The notes under the pieces: generated by a model | What the model was told of the DNA's origin: nothing | Seen by the model: only the letters and a program-made list of their open reading frames with translations | The model's database searches: none | Position numbers and translations under genes: made by a program | In this document: positions 13,234-23,820 of the stretch, piece after piece | Layout of the letters: every line of letters starts with the position of its first letter | How positions within the stretch are numbered: the first letter of the stretch is position 1 | Source of the DNA: Lingula anatina | Taxonomy: Eukaryota > Brachiopoda > Lingulata > Lingulida > Lingulidae | Reading direction: 5' to 3' | NCBI RefSeq assembly: GCF_001039355.2 | Contig: NW_019775612.1 | Coordinates: 128,885-178,959 of the forward strand | DNA: 50,075 bases

Positions 13234-14340
13234 CGTGCGAGAATGCTCTAAGTCGAAAGTGAAACTGAGCTCCAAAGGTAGAACCGTTATTATGAATTAA
13301 TATCCTGATTTTCGTTAAATTCTTGTTATATTAGAGATACAGTATTTCAGATTGAGTTTAAAACAATGTTTTATAATTATCCAACCGATAAATAAGACAA
13401 ATATCACCAATGGCTGATGTTATATAAAAGCACATCTTTGAATTATGACGGTGAAACCCGCTAAACGTTTTTATAAATTTATTATTCCGCACTTGTTGCA
13501 TTGAAAAGACTTGCTTCTGTTTTAAGAAAAAAATAATGATTAGCGACAATTTGAAAAAAGTATTAATTGTTAATTGAACTTTACTGTAACTACAAATAGT
13601 TTCTATTTTCAGCAGAGATAACCTACTGGTGTTGAACATCTATTACGAAGAGCTGTGCTATGAGACCATCAGACAAATCAAAGCATATTCCATACCAGCA
13701 TTACTTAGTTAGTAAAATCACCATATATATATATTTAAAATCCCCATTGTAATAATGTTTTCAATTGTAATCATCTAAAGTAGAATTACAGTTTAAAATT
13801 GTTTAACAAAATAACAGTTCAAAGGTTTAAGTTAAATACAAAAAATATCAATGAACCCAGAATGGATCCATTGCAGTTCACAAATGCATAATGATACCGA
13901 TGGGCGAAATGGTTGAAAGGGTCTTGGATTTTCATTCTGTGAATGAAGACCGACTTTTATTTGGACTTAAATTATCCTGAATGTTTCTTAGTTTTGAAAT
14001 TATTGCAAACGTTTGACTTGCCCCTGATCGAAAAGCGTATACAGCACTTTACGGGCACAATACACTGTAGGTATCATACAAGCGCGTATGTAAATAACGG
14101 TGCAATTACTAAAGCGCCAACCACGCCATTCGTCTGAGTATTAAAACACCCCGACCTTCACCTTCACTTACTTTTTATTTTCCAGGCGACATAGGAGGCC
14201 AGATGGGTTTGTTTATAGGAGCTAGTGTTCTGACTCTGCTGCATGTGATCGAGGCCGTTGGGGCTGTTGTTGGTGGAAAGTTCCTCAAAACAACGAAGCA
14301 AGGGCGTGTCAGTACAACTCGGGTCCAAAGTTTGAAGTAA
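3443..14340 (+). CDS. DEG/ENaC/ASIC-superfamily sodium channel subunit (10 exons, 500 aa)
   Basis: Exons: 3443-3515, 7387-7641, 10039-10239, 10954-11220, 11695-11801, 12086-12230, 12633-12689, 13013-13160, 13613-13707, 14186-14340. All junctions are GT/AG, phases agree throughout, and the total is 501 codons including stop. Visible in order: a cytosolic N-terminus with the HG gating motif (residues 52-53, FHGLKRVF); TM1 at about 69-88 after LLRRTFW; the post-TM1 signature FPAVTICN (111-118); a cysteine-rich ectodomain with PPWGNCYD and ACRIECETD...CGCKLAEMP, then CSCQNPC; and pre-TM2/TM2 DIGGQMGLFIGAS, with the GAS selectivity filter at 461-463. The family forms trimeric amiloride-sensitive Na+ channels gated by protons, peptides or mechanical force. 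The sequence does not decide between ASIC-, FaNaC- or bile-acid-type gating. The C-terminal tail after TM2 is short (about 20 residues). The small first exon is the least certain part (Kozak-like AAGATGC, phase fits, no domain content). Confidence 0.9.
8677..8697. repeat. Poly-T run with an ambiguous base
   Basis: A run of T about 20 long ends in the only N of the window (8697), inside intron 1-2 of the DEG/ENaC gene. It probably marks an unresolved homopolymer length. Confidence 0.85.
9252..9276. repeat. Poly-T run
   Basis: About 25 consecutive T in a DEG/ENaC intron. Confidence 0.8.
9599..9766. mobile_element. MITE-like family C, copy 1
   Basis: The left end CAGGGGCGGATCCAG and the right end TAAATCCGCCCCTG are inverted repeats bounding about 168 bp with no coding capacity. 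The interior holds repeated GACCGTCTTCC words. The element lies in the second DEG/ENaC intron. A related left end (CAGGGGCGGACCCAGG) occurs at 38185. Confidence 0.65.
12246..12441. repeat. Pyrimidine-rich (CT)n/(CTCC)n tract
   Basis: Imperfect CT dinucleotides and CCT repeats start about 16 bases after the donor of exon 6 (12230) and fill most of this 402-base intron. The tract extends the apparent exon frame into Ser/Leu repeats that are not coding. Confidence 0.9.
12958..12999. repeat. (ATT)n microsatellite
   Basis: About 14 ATT units sit 13 bases before the acceptor of exon 8 (13013) of the channel gene. Confidence 0.9.
13193..13234. repeat. (GT)n/(GA)n compound microsatellite
   Basis: A short GTGTGT run passes directly into GAGAGA, just inside the intron after exon 8. 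Confidence 0.8.
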
Positions 14341-14598
14341 ATCATAACAAGGGGGGTTCCGAATACCATATACCTCAGTATTTAAAGCCTACACGCGGCA
14401 CTGAAATGGTCAGTAGAGAGGACAGCGCAGGCGAACTCTGATGTGTTTCTTTCGTGACGTTGTCTTGGCAGTGCGTTTGTGCAGGCGAGGTGCTAAAAGT
14501 TTATTTCAAGCGAATCCAGGAGAGGACGCACAATCAGTGAACACGGATACTAAAACACATCATTCTCTGTCTGCAGTTTCTGTGACTGCACTTTGTGA

Positions 14599-14751
14599 TT
14601 CTGTGATACAGCTACTCTTAGAAAGATGTCTGAATTGGAGACATTATTCAATTCTTACATTCCAGAATATGTTACAAGCAATGTAGAATTGATGGAGTTC
14701 ATTAGACACGGTGGCAAATCGGCCATCTCATACAATGGTGGGCAATACTAA
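14599..14751 (+). pseudogene. Possible FLYWCH-type zinc-finger fragment
   Basis: Between an upstream TGA and the TAA at 14749 the frame reads MSELETLFNSYIPEYVTSN followed by VELMEFIRHGGKSAISYNGGQY. The GGK...YNG-x-xY segment resembles the first strand of FLYWCH domains (RGG.KL.YNGYRY), which occur alone or with MULE-type transposases. The frame stops where the domain would continue and no following exon was found, so this is either a dead fragment or a chance match. Low certainty. Confidence 0.22.
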
Positions 14752-15296
14752 CTTTTATACATTTGTAATAATTAATTACTAACAAGTAAGATTCACTGCT
14801 GCACTGTACACAAGTTTTTTAAAACACACTACTTAAGACCTATTTTCTAAAGAAATATATGCATAGAGAAAATGGCCTTCTTCGATCATATTAGTTGTTC
14901 CACTTACTGCAAAATTGAAACATTCAAATTCAAAATCTCAAAATATAAGATCAACGCCTTAGCGAGGCTTTAATTACGATCGGGGCTCAGGATCTTGAAT
15001 TTCAGAGGCGAGGATACAAAAAGCTACTCCTAGTACCCCCTTTAAAATAATAGCTTTTTGTGATGGAAGGATGAAGTGCATTTCTCCTCACAATATCACA
15101 ATACGCACGTTAAAGACAGGCCATCGTGTGGGATACTTGGCATTCACCCAAAAAGAGGCAGTAGAGCATTTCAGAACACGGAAGACATTTGATAAAAACT
15201 TCAAACATAAAGCCAGTTGCCAGATATATAAATACGTATTAGACAAAGAAGCACAGCACTCGACGGCGTACCCCAAAGCTATCCATTGAGTATTCA

Positions 15297-15302
15297 AATA
15301 AA
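15297..15302 (+). terminator. Candidate polyadenylation signal, DEG/ENaC gene
   Basis: This is the first AATAAA after the channel stop codon, 957 bases downstream. A second one is at 15463-15468. Confidence 0.35.
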
Positions 15303-16653
15303 ACCTTCACAGCCTTGAACCTGTATATGTTTACTCAAACATACTAGACAGAAATGCCACAGTATTAAATGTCAGAAACGTATAACTGTATGCATACATG
15401 TAAGTTTTTAATTATATATAAAAACTGAGTTCATACACATTTTGTAAAAGTGTGCGAAGACCAATAAAATAATTTTTAAAATATTACAATTTGAGTTTGA
15501 GTTTAAATAATGTATTATCGTGACAGCACCAATTCAGCATATGCGTACATAATATATAAATAGCGGTCCAGCACTATGGGTTTTCAAAGTCACGAATTAT
15601 ACTTTTAGTTATACAACAGTTTCTTTCTGACCTGGAAGCGGCAAAAGTGAAGCCTTGCTGCTCTTTATTTACATCTACTCAAGCCTGTGGAGAGCACAGA
15701 TGAGGTCTGTCTTCAACCGCCGCTTGGTTAGAAAAAACTAAATTGTTCATTTTCACCTATTCAGTCCATTTTGCCTGAGATTCTCATCAGCTGAGCATAT
15801 TAATGGAATATTTTACTCTACTCATGGGTCATAGCTAAGCTCCCTGGACGTTGCTGTGACGTTATGTCTTAATCCGCGCAGCACAGCAATTCTGCATCCA
15901 GTAACGACTTCGTTAAATTTTCCTAGAAACAAGGTTTTAATACACTTGTGGTTGAAATACTAGTAGGTATATAGCCGTAGTTTTGGCCATTTGCAGGTGT
16001 CGGTTCCATTTGAGTGCGTGGCCGCCTTGTGGTTAACTAACCGGACCATATTAGTGACTGTTATCGATCACTCAAAGGTTTGTTTCTCATTTTATTTTCG
16101 TTAGACTAAAGATAAAATTATCCCTGATGCAAATGCGCACTTCCTCTAATTCCTGAGATTGCTAATTCTGGAACTAGCGAAACATTTAACACATCGGTAA
16201 ACGTAATTGACACTATAACTAACCCACATTTGATGATAACGTGACTCGTATTTTTATAGTTTTACAGGTGCTTCATCTGAAATTCAGAAGTGAACTTTTG
16301 TGGTTTGGATAACTCCTTATATTCCATTCTTTATACACTAACAATGCGTCAATCAGGCATCCATTTCTAGATCATGAACACAGTATGGGCGTTTTTTATT
16401 CTTTCGGTTTCTAATAAGTCTGCCTTTGCATATAAGAGGACTTTTTGTGCCCGGTTTAGAGGGTATTTTTTGCCTGGTTTAGAAAATCTATCAGTAATAC
16501 ACAGGTAAACGTCATTTCCGGTTATATGGTGTCTTGTTTACTAGACCGACATTCATGAAAGTATCGATCTTTATTGGAAAACTATTTAGACTAATCAACC
16601 TCGGAAAGTTCACACTACTCGACTCCGAGTCGTTGTGAAACGTCCGAAGTATT

Positions 16654-17738
16654 ATGACCATGGTGACGAAAGATCTTCACCGAGATTTGGGCGCAAACTG
16701 TAGTTCATATTCTTTACCTGCTTTAGTTGTTATAGTTTTGGTGTGCTTCCATGTCCACGGGAAACCAGCCACATTTGTAATTCAACCAGGTAAGCTAGGT
16801 TCTTCAAAACTGTATTATAAGTCATGAAAGACTGAGACAAAGTGGGAATAGCTACTTAACAGTTAATAGTACTTAACAGGTACTCATCAAAGTAATGGAA
16901 TAGTGCACCACTTTTATAATTTGTACCAACGTCAATCAGATTTTGTGGTTTATTGGTAAAATGTGATTTTATTTTGACTTGTTTAAAACATCAAAACAAA
17001 ATAAGATGTAAAACAAATAATCTGATTTTCTTACTATGGCTACTTATTGCGGTGGCGTTGGTTTTACATCGTGACTAGTATTTTTTCAATGGCAGATAAG
17101 TTCTGATACATCGTTTTGAATGCAGTTCTAATTGCACCATATTATGTTGACACTGGACATTAGGAGAAAGCTATTATTATTGTCTCATAAGGTATGTTTC
17201 TCACCACAGTTTTCACCTCAGCCTTTGCCTTCAAAGAATCTTATTGTGTTTATTTTCAGAATGCCACACGGCTGATGTCCCCTGTATTCCGAACTCCACG
17301 TGTGTGGATGTGAGACGCCCCTGTACCGAAAAGCCTTGTCCCGATGGTCACTTTGGCTGCGAAACTGGAAACACGTGCGTTCCCATGGAACACCGCTGTG
17401 ACGGCACTAATACATGTCAGGATGGTTCCGACGAGAAGGATTGCCTCCCAGAGCAATGCCAGACCTGGGCGGAGGTACGCTATTGCCCTTCTGACCGCCG
17501 CTGTGTGAAGACGACAAATGCTTGCTCTGACGGGACATGTCACCTGGGTTCCTTCGCGTGTGAGGTATCGTCCACCTGCATAGCTGTTGACAAGCGTTGT
17601 AACGGGTCACCGGACTGCCCAGCTACGGACATTTCGGACGAAAAGAACTGCACCGCGGATGAATGCAGAAGTTTTACACGCTTTTGCGCCGAGAGCAAGA
17701 CGTGTGTCAGTGCGTTTACTCCCTGTGTAGAAACATAA
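16654..17738 (+). CDS. Secreted LDL-receptor class A protein with alternating 4-Cys modules (2 exons, 204 aa)
   Basis: Exons: 16654-16789 and 17260-17738, phase 1, GT/AG. Exon 1 encodes an N-terminal hydrophobic stretch (residues about 22-38, LPALVVIVLVCF) ending VHG, read as a signal peptide. Exon 2 holds two LDLa repeats: residues 72-107, with the calcium-cage CDGTNTCQDGSDEKDC, and 139-176, with CNGSPDC...SDEKNC and a one-residue insertion. Three four-cysteine modules, C-x(6-8)-C-x5-C-V-x5-C, alternate with them (47-67, 112-134, 181-201). LDLa repeats bind ligands through calcium-ordered loops. The protein ends three residues after the third module, where another LDLa would be expected, so it may be a shortened relative of a longer receptor. 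A donor (CCTGT|GTAGAA) just before the stop could continue the gene, but I found no matching exon downstream. An AATAAA lies at 18123. I do not recognise the family. Confidence 0.75.
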
Positions 17739-17765
17739 TGTGTGTCAGTACCCTCAATCCCTGTC

Positions 17766-17769
17766 ATAT

Positions 17770-17812
<43 letters not shown>

Positions 17813-17815
17813 TTT
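17766..17815. repeat. (TTTA)n microsatellite
   Basis: About 12 TTTA units in the presumed 3' UTR of the LDLa gene, 27 bases after its stop codon. Confidence 0.9.
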
Positions 17816-17819
17816 TGCT

Positions 17820-17876
17820 CTCAAACAGGGCCGTACTATGGAACGCAAAAAGGGCGCCGTCAAGTGTAAATGGGGG
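17820..17876 (+). mobile_element. MITE-like family D, solo right end
   Basis: CTCAAACAGGGCCGTACTAT and GCGCCGTCAAGTGTAAA match, with several substitutions, the right end of the complete element at 45.2-45.4 kb. No matching left end is nearby, so this is a truncated copy in the presumed 3' UTR of the LDLa gene. Confidence 0.55.
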
Positions 17877-18122
17877 GTTACTGCCTGAGTAAAAACATAA
17901 TGCTCTTGCCAGGGCACCTTCAAGAAAGACGAATTTATTGATCGTAACTGAACACTATGTAGTTATTTGATTAACATTCCTGTGATTCCACTCAACAATT
18001 TAGACACAGAATGTCGGCCTGTATAAAACTGTGAAAGAAAAATAGAAAGAAAGAAATACGACAAAGCGTTATCTGTTAATAACACGGCTATATTGTAGAA
18101 CGTAAAACTGAGAAAAAAAATC

Positions 18123-18128
18123 AATAAA
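18123..18128 (+). terminator. Candidate polyadenylation signal, LDLa gene
   Basis: AATAAA lies 385 bases after the stop codon at 17738. It supports the gene ending at that stop rather than splicing onward. Confidence 0.35.
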
Positions 18129-18594
18129 TCAGCATTTTATCAAAATGTGCGCCGTTCTTGTATTGGAGTATGCGTGAACTTGACACTGGCAGATCACAAA
18201 CCTTTTACAAAGGATTTCTACAGGTATGGGGGGAATAATGAAATCCTCTGAGAACTATTTTTTCTGCCTATGTGTCATACAATTCCGATCCATCATCAAA
18301 GACCTTTGATCACATGGTGGCTCTATTTAACCGTCATTGATAATTCTTTTGTTTGTACCTATATATCTTAAAACGCCTTTAATAAACTTGGCAGCATATA
18401 GACTTATTGTATTTGCCAAATTAATACGAAGCTCCATTGCTTTCCAGTTATTCGCAATCACTTCAGTTTCACGTTTACTTTGTCCAGAGCTGCAGTTATT
18501 AATGGTCGGCATGACGAAAATCATCAGTGTAAAAATGTAAATGTTTTAATTTTGTTCTGCAAGAGTGAAATCCCCCTCTATATCTACGCCTGAG

Positions 18595-19134
18595 TTACTG
18601 AAAATTAGAAAGTGGGAGCTCAAAACCAGGTTTATATTTAGTAATACTGCCAATGTTTGGATATTCTATGTCGTGCTGATTTTCGAAAATGTTGATATTC
18701 TTAATTAGAGAAATATTGCTACCGTATACGTAAAGTTCTAAAGCGTACTGCATGACTCTTAAATGATAGATACGATATGCCACAATGCACAGGAAGAAAT
18801 GTCCAATAATCACCATATATTGTATATATCCCTGACAATAGGCCATTTCCACCTGAAAATTCCACTTGCTGACGCACAAAGGCACAAGATAAACAACTCT
18901 TTGGATCAACATGACAGATATATACATGCAGCTAATTTCTCGTCACAGGAAGAAAACTGCGACCAGCATGCGCAACACTCTATTTAGACTGTGTGCTGTG
19001 TGGAAATAGGTGATCGTTTGATCTCCATTAAAACATTGCCAGTGGTTAATTGGTAACCAAACGACTAACCCGTATTTTAATTTGAGACAAAAAAGAAGGG
19101 AAGTGTTGGATATACGTTGTAGAAGTTCACCCAT
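18595..19134 (-). pseudogene. Degenerate hydrophobic reading frame, possibly a 7TM receptor relic
   Basis: One minus-strand frame runs from 19134 to 18595, interrupted by a single TGA at about 18943. It contains two strongly hydrophobic segments (MLVAVFFL and YISVMLIQRVVYLVPLC; then YMVIIGHFFLCIVAY) followed by RIYHLRV, in an order recalling TM2, the TM3 cysteine (AYCQGY) and a DRY-like end of a class A receptor. No start with upstream support, no further helices in frame and no splice partners were found. Chance AT-rich hydrophobicity is a real alternative. Confidence 0.22.
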
Positions 19135-21240
19135 CCACGTGTAGTAATTCGTACGCAGTGCGTCTTAGAGATCCGGAGAGAACACAAAACAGTTTATTTT
19201 GAGATCAGAAGATCTAGCTTCTTTTATGGAAAGTAAACATGGTGGCTGGATCAACCACAACATCACTTGGACCACTTGAAACCATGTTTGAGTTTACGAC
19301 GACAGTTTAGGACAAGCACGATATACTCTCTATTGTTTAGAACAGAGTGGCAGAGTTCATACTGGAAGCAACCAAAACAAACTTCACCGAGGCCCCATTT
19401 TTTTTGGAGTAGTTGCAGATTTTTTGGATTTGTGGGGGTAAGCTCTACGTTAATATAAATCTATTAATCTACTTGATCTAGATAATAGAAAGGAACAAGG
19501 TTATTAAATATACCTCTGCGTGCGCGCTCACACAGAGAGAGACAGACCGAGAGAGAGAGAGACAGAGAGAAGGAACTCACTTTATGTCTGTGATATATGC
19601 ATCTTCAAACTCGCGAACCTTGTAAAATTCCATACTTGTTTACTGGTGCAACTTGCTTGACAACCTCACATTATTTGTTGGTGATAAAAAAAATGAGATT
19701 ATTTCTGAAGAGATTAAATGTCTTTTTCTGTTTATGATCGATTCATACCGCTCCGACCCATCATCAGGAAAGGAATTGGCTCACCGAAAATAATACTATC
19801 GACTCACTGAATTCAAGGACATGTACCACCCAAAGGCGATGTGCTGTCAGAAATGTACCTTGTGAACGGTCTACTTAACTAAAAAAAATATTATCTTTTT
19901 CTAACAAAGACTTTGTAATTCATTGGTTTCATGCATCATTGGACACAGCAAAGTACACATCTTGGAATCCATGCAACGTACTCCTGTACAAAGGTAACTC
20001 TATCTGTCACGTGCCGTCTCGACTTTTCATACGATGAATCTTTTGAAAGGCAAATGGATCCTTTGCCTGGAAATAACAACATGTGCGCTCTGCCTTATGA
20101 CATTTTTCTATTATCTACACTTAATATCTATGTACTCGTTCTCTGGAAACCAACACGATTATATGATTTGAGTATTGCAATGTTGCATTACATAAGTTGC
20201 ACCACAGAAGAGACAATCAGGTCAAAATGACGTATGTGATAAGACTTGCATATCAATCGTATCAACCCAGATTCAACTGGGTCATTTCGGATAATAAGGA
20301 AACATTCTGAGGACAATAGCAAACGCTGATGGAGTTCTTCGCGGAAATTAACGATCGTTTTTCCGCCCTACATAATGCGATTTGTCTGTATTCGTTGAGT
20401 AATACTGTAAGCATAATGTTGAGCGAGGGAGAAACCAAACAATTATTGATTTGATATAGTGAATGGATAATATTTATTAATAAAATTAATTAATACATGA
20501 ATGTTTTGAATAAACAGAGAAACGGATAAATTCTTAAAATAAATAGTTATATAAATGGTCAGGTGAATTGTGTTGTGGGGTGTAGATCTCAAGGCCCAGG
20601 ATCTAGAACCAAACCCAGTTTTGCTGAAACTGCTTTTGACGTTATCACATGGATGAGGAAGGGAGAATAGCTTGTCGACTGCAATTAAAAACTATCAGCC
20701 AGAGCTGACAAAGTTATTAAGGCTTCTAAGTTCGTTCTTTCTTGTGTCAATATACATTGAGCACGTCGGGGTAATAAAGCAGGAATAATAGAGCCAGAAG
20801 CCTGTTGTGGTTTCTTTAGTGAAAAAATATAAGAAAAGAGACTATTTGTCGTTTCGTATAATAGCCAGTGAGGAAAACCGGGCACGTTTGACTGCAAAAT
20901 CATATGAAAGCTAAATTACAACAACAATTAACGCTAAAGCTTACTGTGTTATTTTCTATGTGCATGAAAAAGTGTTAATTAATTACAGAAAACACTTCCC
21001 ATATAACACTGCATATTGGGGCCGTTGCCATGTAAACAATGTTCTGTTGGCAAAACAATTGGGATCTGTGAGCTCTGTTACATTTTCTAACGGGAAATGA
21101 GGCTGACATACATGCCTCCTGTATGCAGCTATATATGATATACGAATTACGTGTAGATCGTATCTATGCACAACGCGGGAAACAAAAAAGTTCGTTCCTC
21201 CAAATTCGTGTCATCTTTCCTTAGAGTGGCCCGATCTCTC

Positions 21241-21357
21241 AAAAATGTCATTAGGATGGAACAACTAACACTGATTCCTGGTCATAACCCTATTGAGCAT
21301 CTGTGGGATGTGTTTGGGTGCTCTGTGCAGAGGAGAATCAACCCCTTATTAATTTAG
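21241..21357 (+). pseudogene. Tc1/mariner-type transposase scrap (DDE_3 motif)
   Basis: The translation contains GHNPIEHLWDVFGCSVQRRI, matching the NPIEHLWD-x-LGR-x-V-x-RRI motif around the last acidic residue of Tc1-family DDE_3 transposases. The frame closes within about 20 residues and nothing upstream resembles the rest of the protein, so this is a dead remnant of about 110 bp. Confidence 0.65.
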
Positions 21358-21736
21358 ACCGACTCCTGCCAAGCCCTACCCTAGGTTCTAGATTTCGGTA
21401 TTGTCAGCTCGATCTTGATTTCATATATAACCCACATCAACCCTGTAAATCCCACACATGGAAAGGTGCAATGAGCAAGCCAGCTTTATTGTGCCCTGAC
21501 CAAGCCCGTACTCTTGTTGGTAGCATGGTGATCAGGCTGCCTACAGGGGATAAATATAGTAAGGTTCGTATCCAGAAATTACCAGTTAAAAACGCCAACA
21601 ATGCAAAAATGAGAGACGAAAACTATCCAGAATTGAGCGTATGTATGTATATGAATATTGGACAGTTCTTACAGTTGCATTTTTGTAAATATGTTGAGGT
21701 TCCAATAAACTTATCAAATCTCAAGATATGGCAACT

Positions 21737-21806
21737 TTATTTATTTATTTATTTGTTTGTTTGTTTGTTTGTTTGTTTGTTTGTTTTTGTTTGTTTATTC
21801 ATAAAT
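21737..21806. repeat. (TTTA)n/(TTTG)n microsatellite
   Basis: TTTA units pass into about ten TTTG units, then decay. Confidence 0.85.
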
Positions 21807-22373
21807 TTATTCTAGGCACAAGGGCCGTATATTCTTTCCCCGCAGTCTTAAGCGAAGCCCATAATACTTGCAATGACAACATAGCACATTAAATATTTTC
21901 ATGCGTTGCTTTATTAGGCTACATTGTGCAACCGGTAGGCCGAAATAACGTAAACACTTAAGTCTGTTTTGTATAATCATTCAATAGGAAAAAGAGGTAA
22001 AGCATCAAAGTCCTGCAAATGACTTGGGTGAAGCAAATTCCGTTGCATTTTGGTTGCATCGAAGGTAGCCAAGGGTTTGAATCGGATTATCCGTAATAAT
22101 AGCAACCCCTGCGCCTCCTGCAGACAGCTCTGCATGCGCAACCGTGCCTGAAAATGTCAGAGAATAAATTCAAGCTGAGTGTCAGTATGGCATTGGAGGC
22201 AGAAAAAAACAGTACTTAAATTGCACAAACAAATGTACCAAAATCACCCAAATGTCTTTTGCCAAATAAGGGAACTTGGAAAAGAAGAGCTCCACATTAT
22301 CGTAATGTTATTTCAGATTAGAGAGAGAGAGAGAGTGTGATTTTCACTTTCTTTATCCAAACGAACGTACACA

Positions 22374-22377
<4 letters not shown>

Positions 22378-22414
<37 letters not shown>
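22378..22414. repeat. (CA)n microsatellite
   Basis: About 18 CA units lie 76 bases downstream of the stop codon of the small cysteine-rich peptide gene, on its 3' UTR side. Confidence 0.9.
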
Positions 22415-22419
<5 letters not shown>

Positions 22420-22489
22420 CACTATGACTGTAGAGCAATTTCGTCATTTATCTGAATTAGCATAGAAGCTGCAAGCAGCTCTTTTCTCC

Positions 22490-23076
22490 TTACACGCAAC
22501 TGTATCCGCGTCTGCAATGCACGTTGCGGCACGGGTTTCTTAAGCCGCATCGCAAGTACCCTCCATCTTGAAATTAAAGGAAAACAAGGCATATATACCT
22601 TTACATTGACATACATTTGTATATACACCTGAATTAATTCACTTATCTTTCCAACTTTTTTTCTTTTGGGATGTTTAGCATCAACCTGCTTTAATGCATC
22701 TCTATGATTTATATACACACACTGGACAATGGAAGTGTCACCCCTACTTAACCAATACTTTGGGGGAGATAAATGACTGTGGAATGATATGCTCCTGGTA
22801 TCATTTTATTAACATCAAATTTCACAAAAGAAACGGTTCTGACTGAACAATTCAACTGTATCGATATTCTGACATTTCTTATATTCCGCCTCTTCAGGTT
22901 AATAACTTTGATTACTCTGATTAAGGGGGTGACCCTTCTATTGTCCAGTGTGTGTACCATTGTATCATATACCTCACTAGAATACATGTATGTAAAAAAT
23001 GTCAAAAAATCTTGTCTGATTAAACTTCATGTTATATTTCAACTTTCTTTTCATGCTTCTAGTGTTCTTTCATAAG

Positions 23077-23119
<43 letters not shown>

Positions 23120-23766
23120 TAATATATATATATATCATAAGAATATTATATATATATGAATAGAATAAATTCTGCACTGTTGAGTATCTACAGTTAAATC
23201 CTGTCTTATTATAGAGTACCTACATTGAACAGAGATTTAACAACGTTTTTTTTTTTTTTTTTTTTTGTAAAATCTTTCAATTTGCACATAAAATATTTCA
23301 TTAAAGCACCCCCATGAGTGGAGTGTTTTTGAAATACTTTTTATGCCATGTTTTTAGATAATTTACTACTGAACGCTGTTCTGATATTTTCATTGAGGAT
23401 GGAGGCTGAATTTTTCAATCAATCCGGAAGTGGGGTCCCGAAAAAATTTGAATACTATCAGGAGTGTTCCCGAATTTTTTGGGGGGGATCACAGCCATTT
23501 TCTCCTCCACCCCTAACCCCCTCCAAATTAATAATGACCAGTATCTAAACAATGTGAATACTGAAAAAGCTGAAAATCAATATGCGAACAGTACGAACCA
23601 AAACCCTGTCAATTGGGTATCTGACGTCCCCCGTTAACATGCAGTGTGAACAGAAACCATGATTATACTTACGGAGACTGCCACCGCGACAGGAATAGCA
23701 GGAAGTGGCCACGCCCACGGCAGCCAGCAGGAACAAGGCAATAATCAATACTTTGACGTTAGCCAT
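22490..23766 (-). CDS. Small secreted cationic six-cysteine peptide (2 exons, 56 aa)
   Basis: Minus-strand exons 23766-23673 and 22566-22490, phase 1, with donor GTAAGT and acceptor TTTCAAG. They join to 57 codons including stop. Residues 1-22 form a textbook signal peptide (MANVKVLIIALFLLAAVGVA-TS). The mature part of about 34 residues has six cysteines at 23, 26, 38, 44, 49 and 55, six arginines plus two histidines, and no acidic residue, so it is strongly basic. The end, NPCRNVHCRRGYSC, resembles the N-P-C-x-x-V-x-C-x-x-G-x-x-C start of follistatin-N (FOLN)-type and shell-matrix cysteine modules. Possible roles are host-defence peptide, extracellular matrix peptide or another secreted effector; the sequence does not decide. 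A TATA box sits about 55 bases upstream of the start codon. The 1.1 kb intron holds an (AT)n tract. The gene would be missed by ORF-length filters. Confidence 0.72.
23080..23157. repeat. (AT)n microsatellite
   Basis: Three AT runs separated by GAATA-type interruptions, in the intron of the small cysteine-rich peptide gene. Confidence 0.85.
23246..23266. repeat. Poly-T run
   Basis: About 20 T in the intron of the small peptide gene; on the minus (sense) strand this is poly-A. Confidence 0.8.
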
Positions 23767-23820
23767 TGCGATCTTTCAAATGAACCTCGCCAATGATAGC
23801 GTAAAGTTGCTCGGACATCT

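Larger units (their letters stand above)
14341..16430. other. DEG/ENaC 3' UTR and intergenic stretch
   Basis: The region after the channel stop codon probably starts with its 3' UTR. Consensus AATAAA signals are at 15297-15302 and 15463-15468. A FLYWCH-like coding scrap is at 14599-14751. No other exon is convincing. The frame at 15071-15289 (MKCISPHNIT...) resembles nothing I know and lacks splice partners. A TATAAG at 16431 may belong to the next gene. Confidence 0.5.
18146..22489. other. Intergenic stretch with relics only
   Basis: No intact gene is visible. The stretch holds a hydrophobic, frame-broken minus-strand reading frame (18595-19134), a GA-rich tract near 19538-19570, a Tc1-type transposase scrap (21241-21357), a (TTTG)n tract near 21737-21806, a short GA tract at 22321 and a (CA)n tract at 22378. 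The 3' UTR of the small cysteine-rich peptide gene probably occupies the right end. Confidence 0.5.

Noticed and set aside
15071-15289. 72-codon plus-strand frame after the channel gene
   Set aside because: Its composition is plausible, but it has no recognisable domain and ends next to an AATAAA in the likely 3' UTR.
17256-17767. Three minus-strand open frames opposite the LDLa exon
   Set aside because: They are shadows of the plus-strand cysteine-rich exon and have no motifs.
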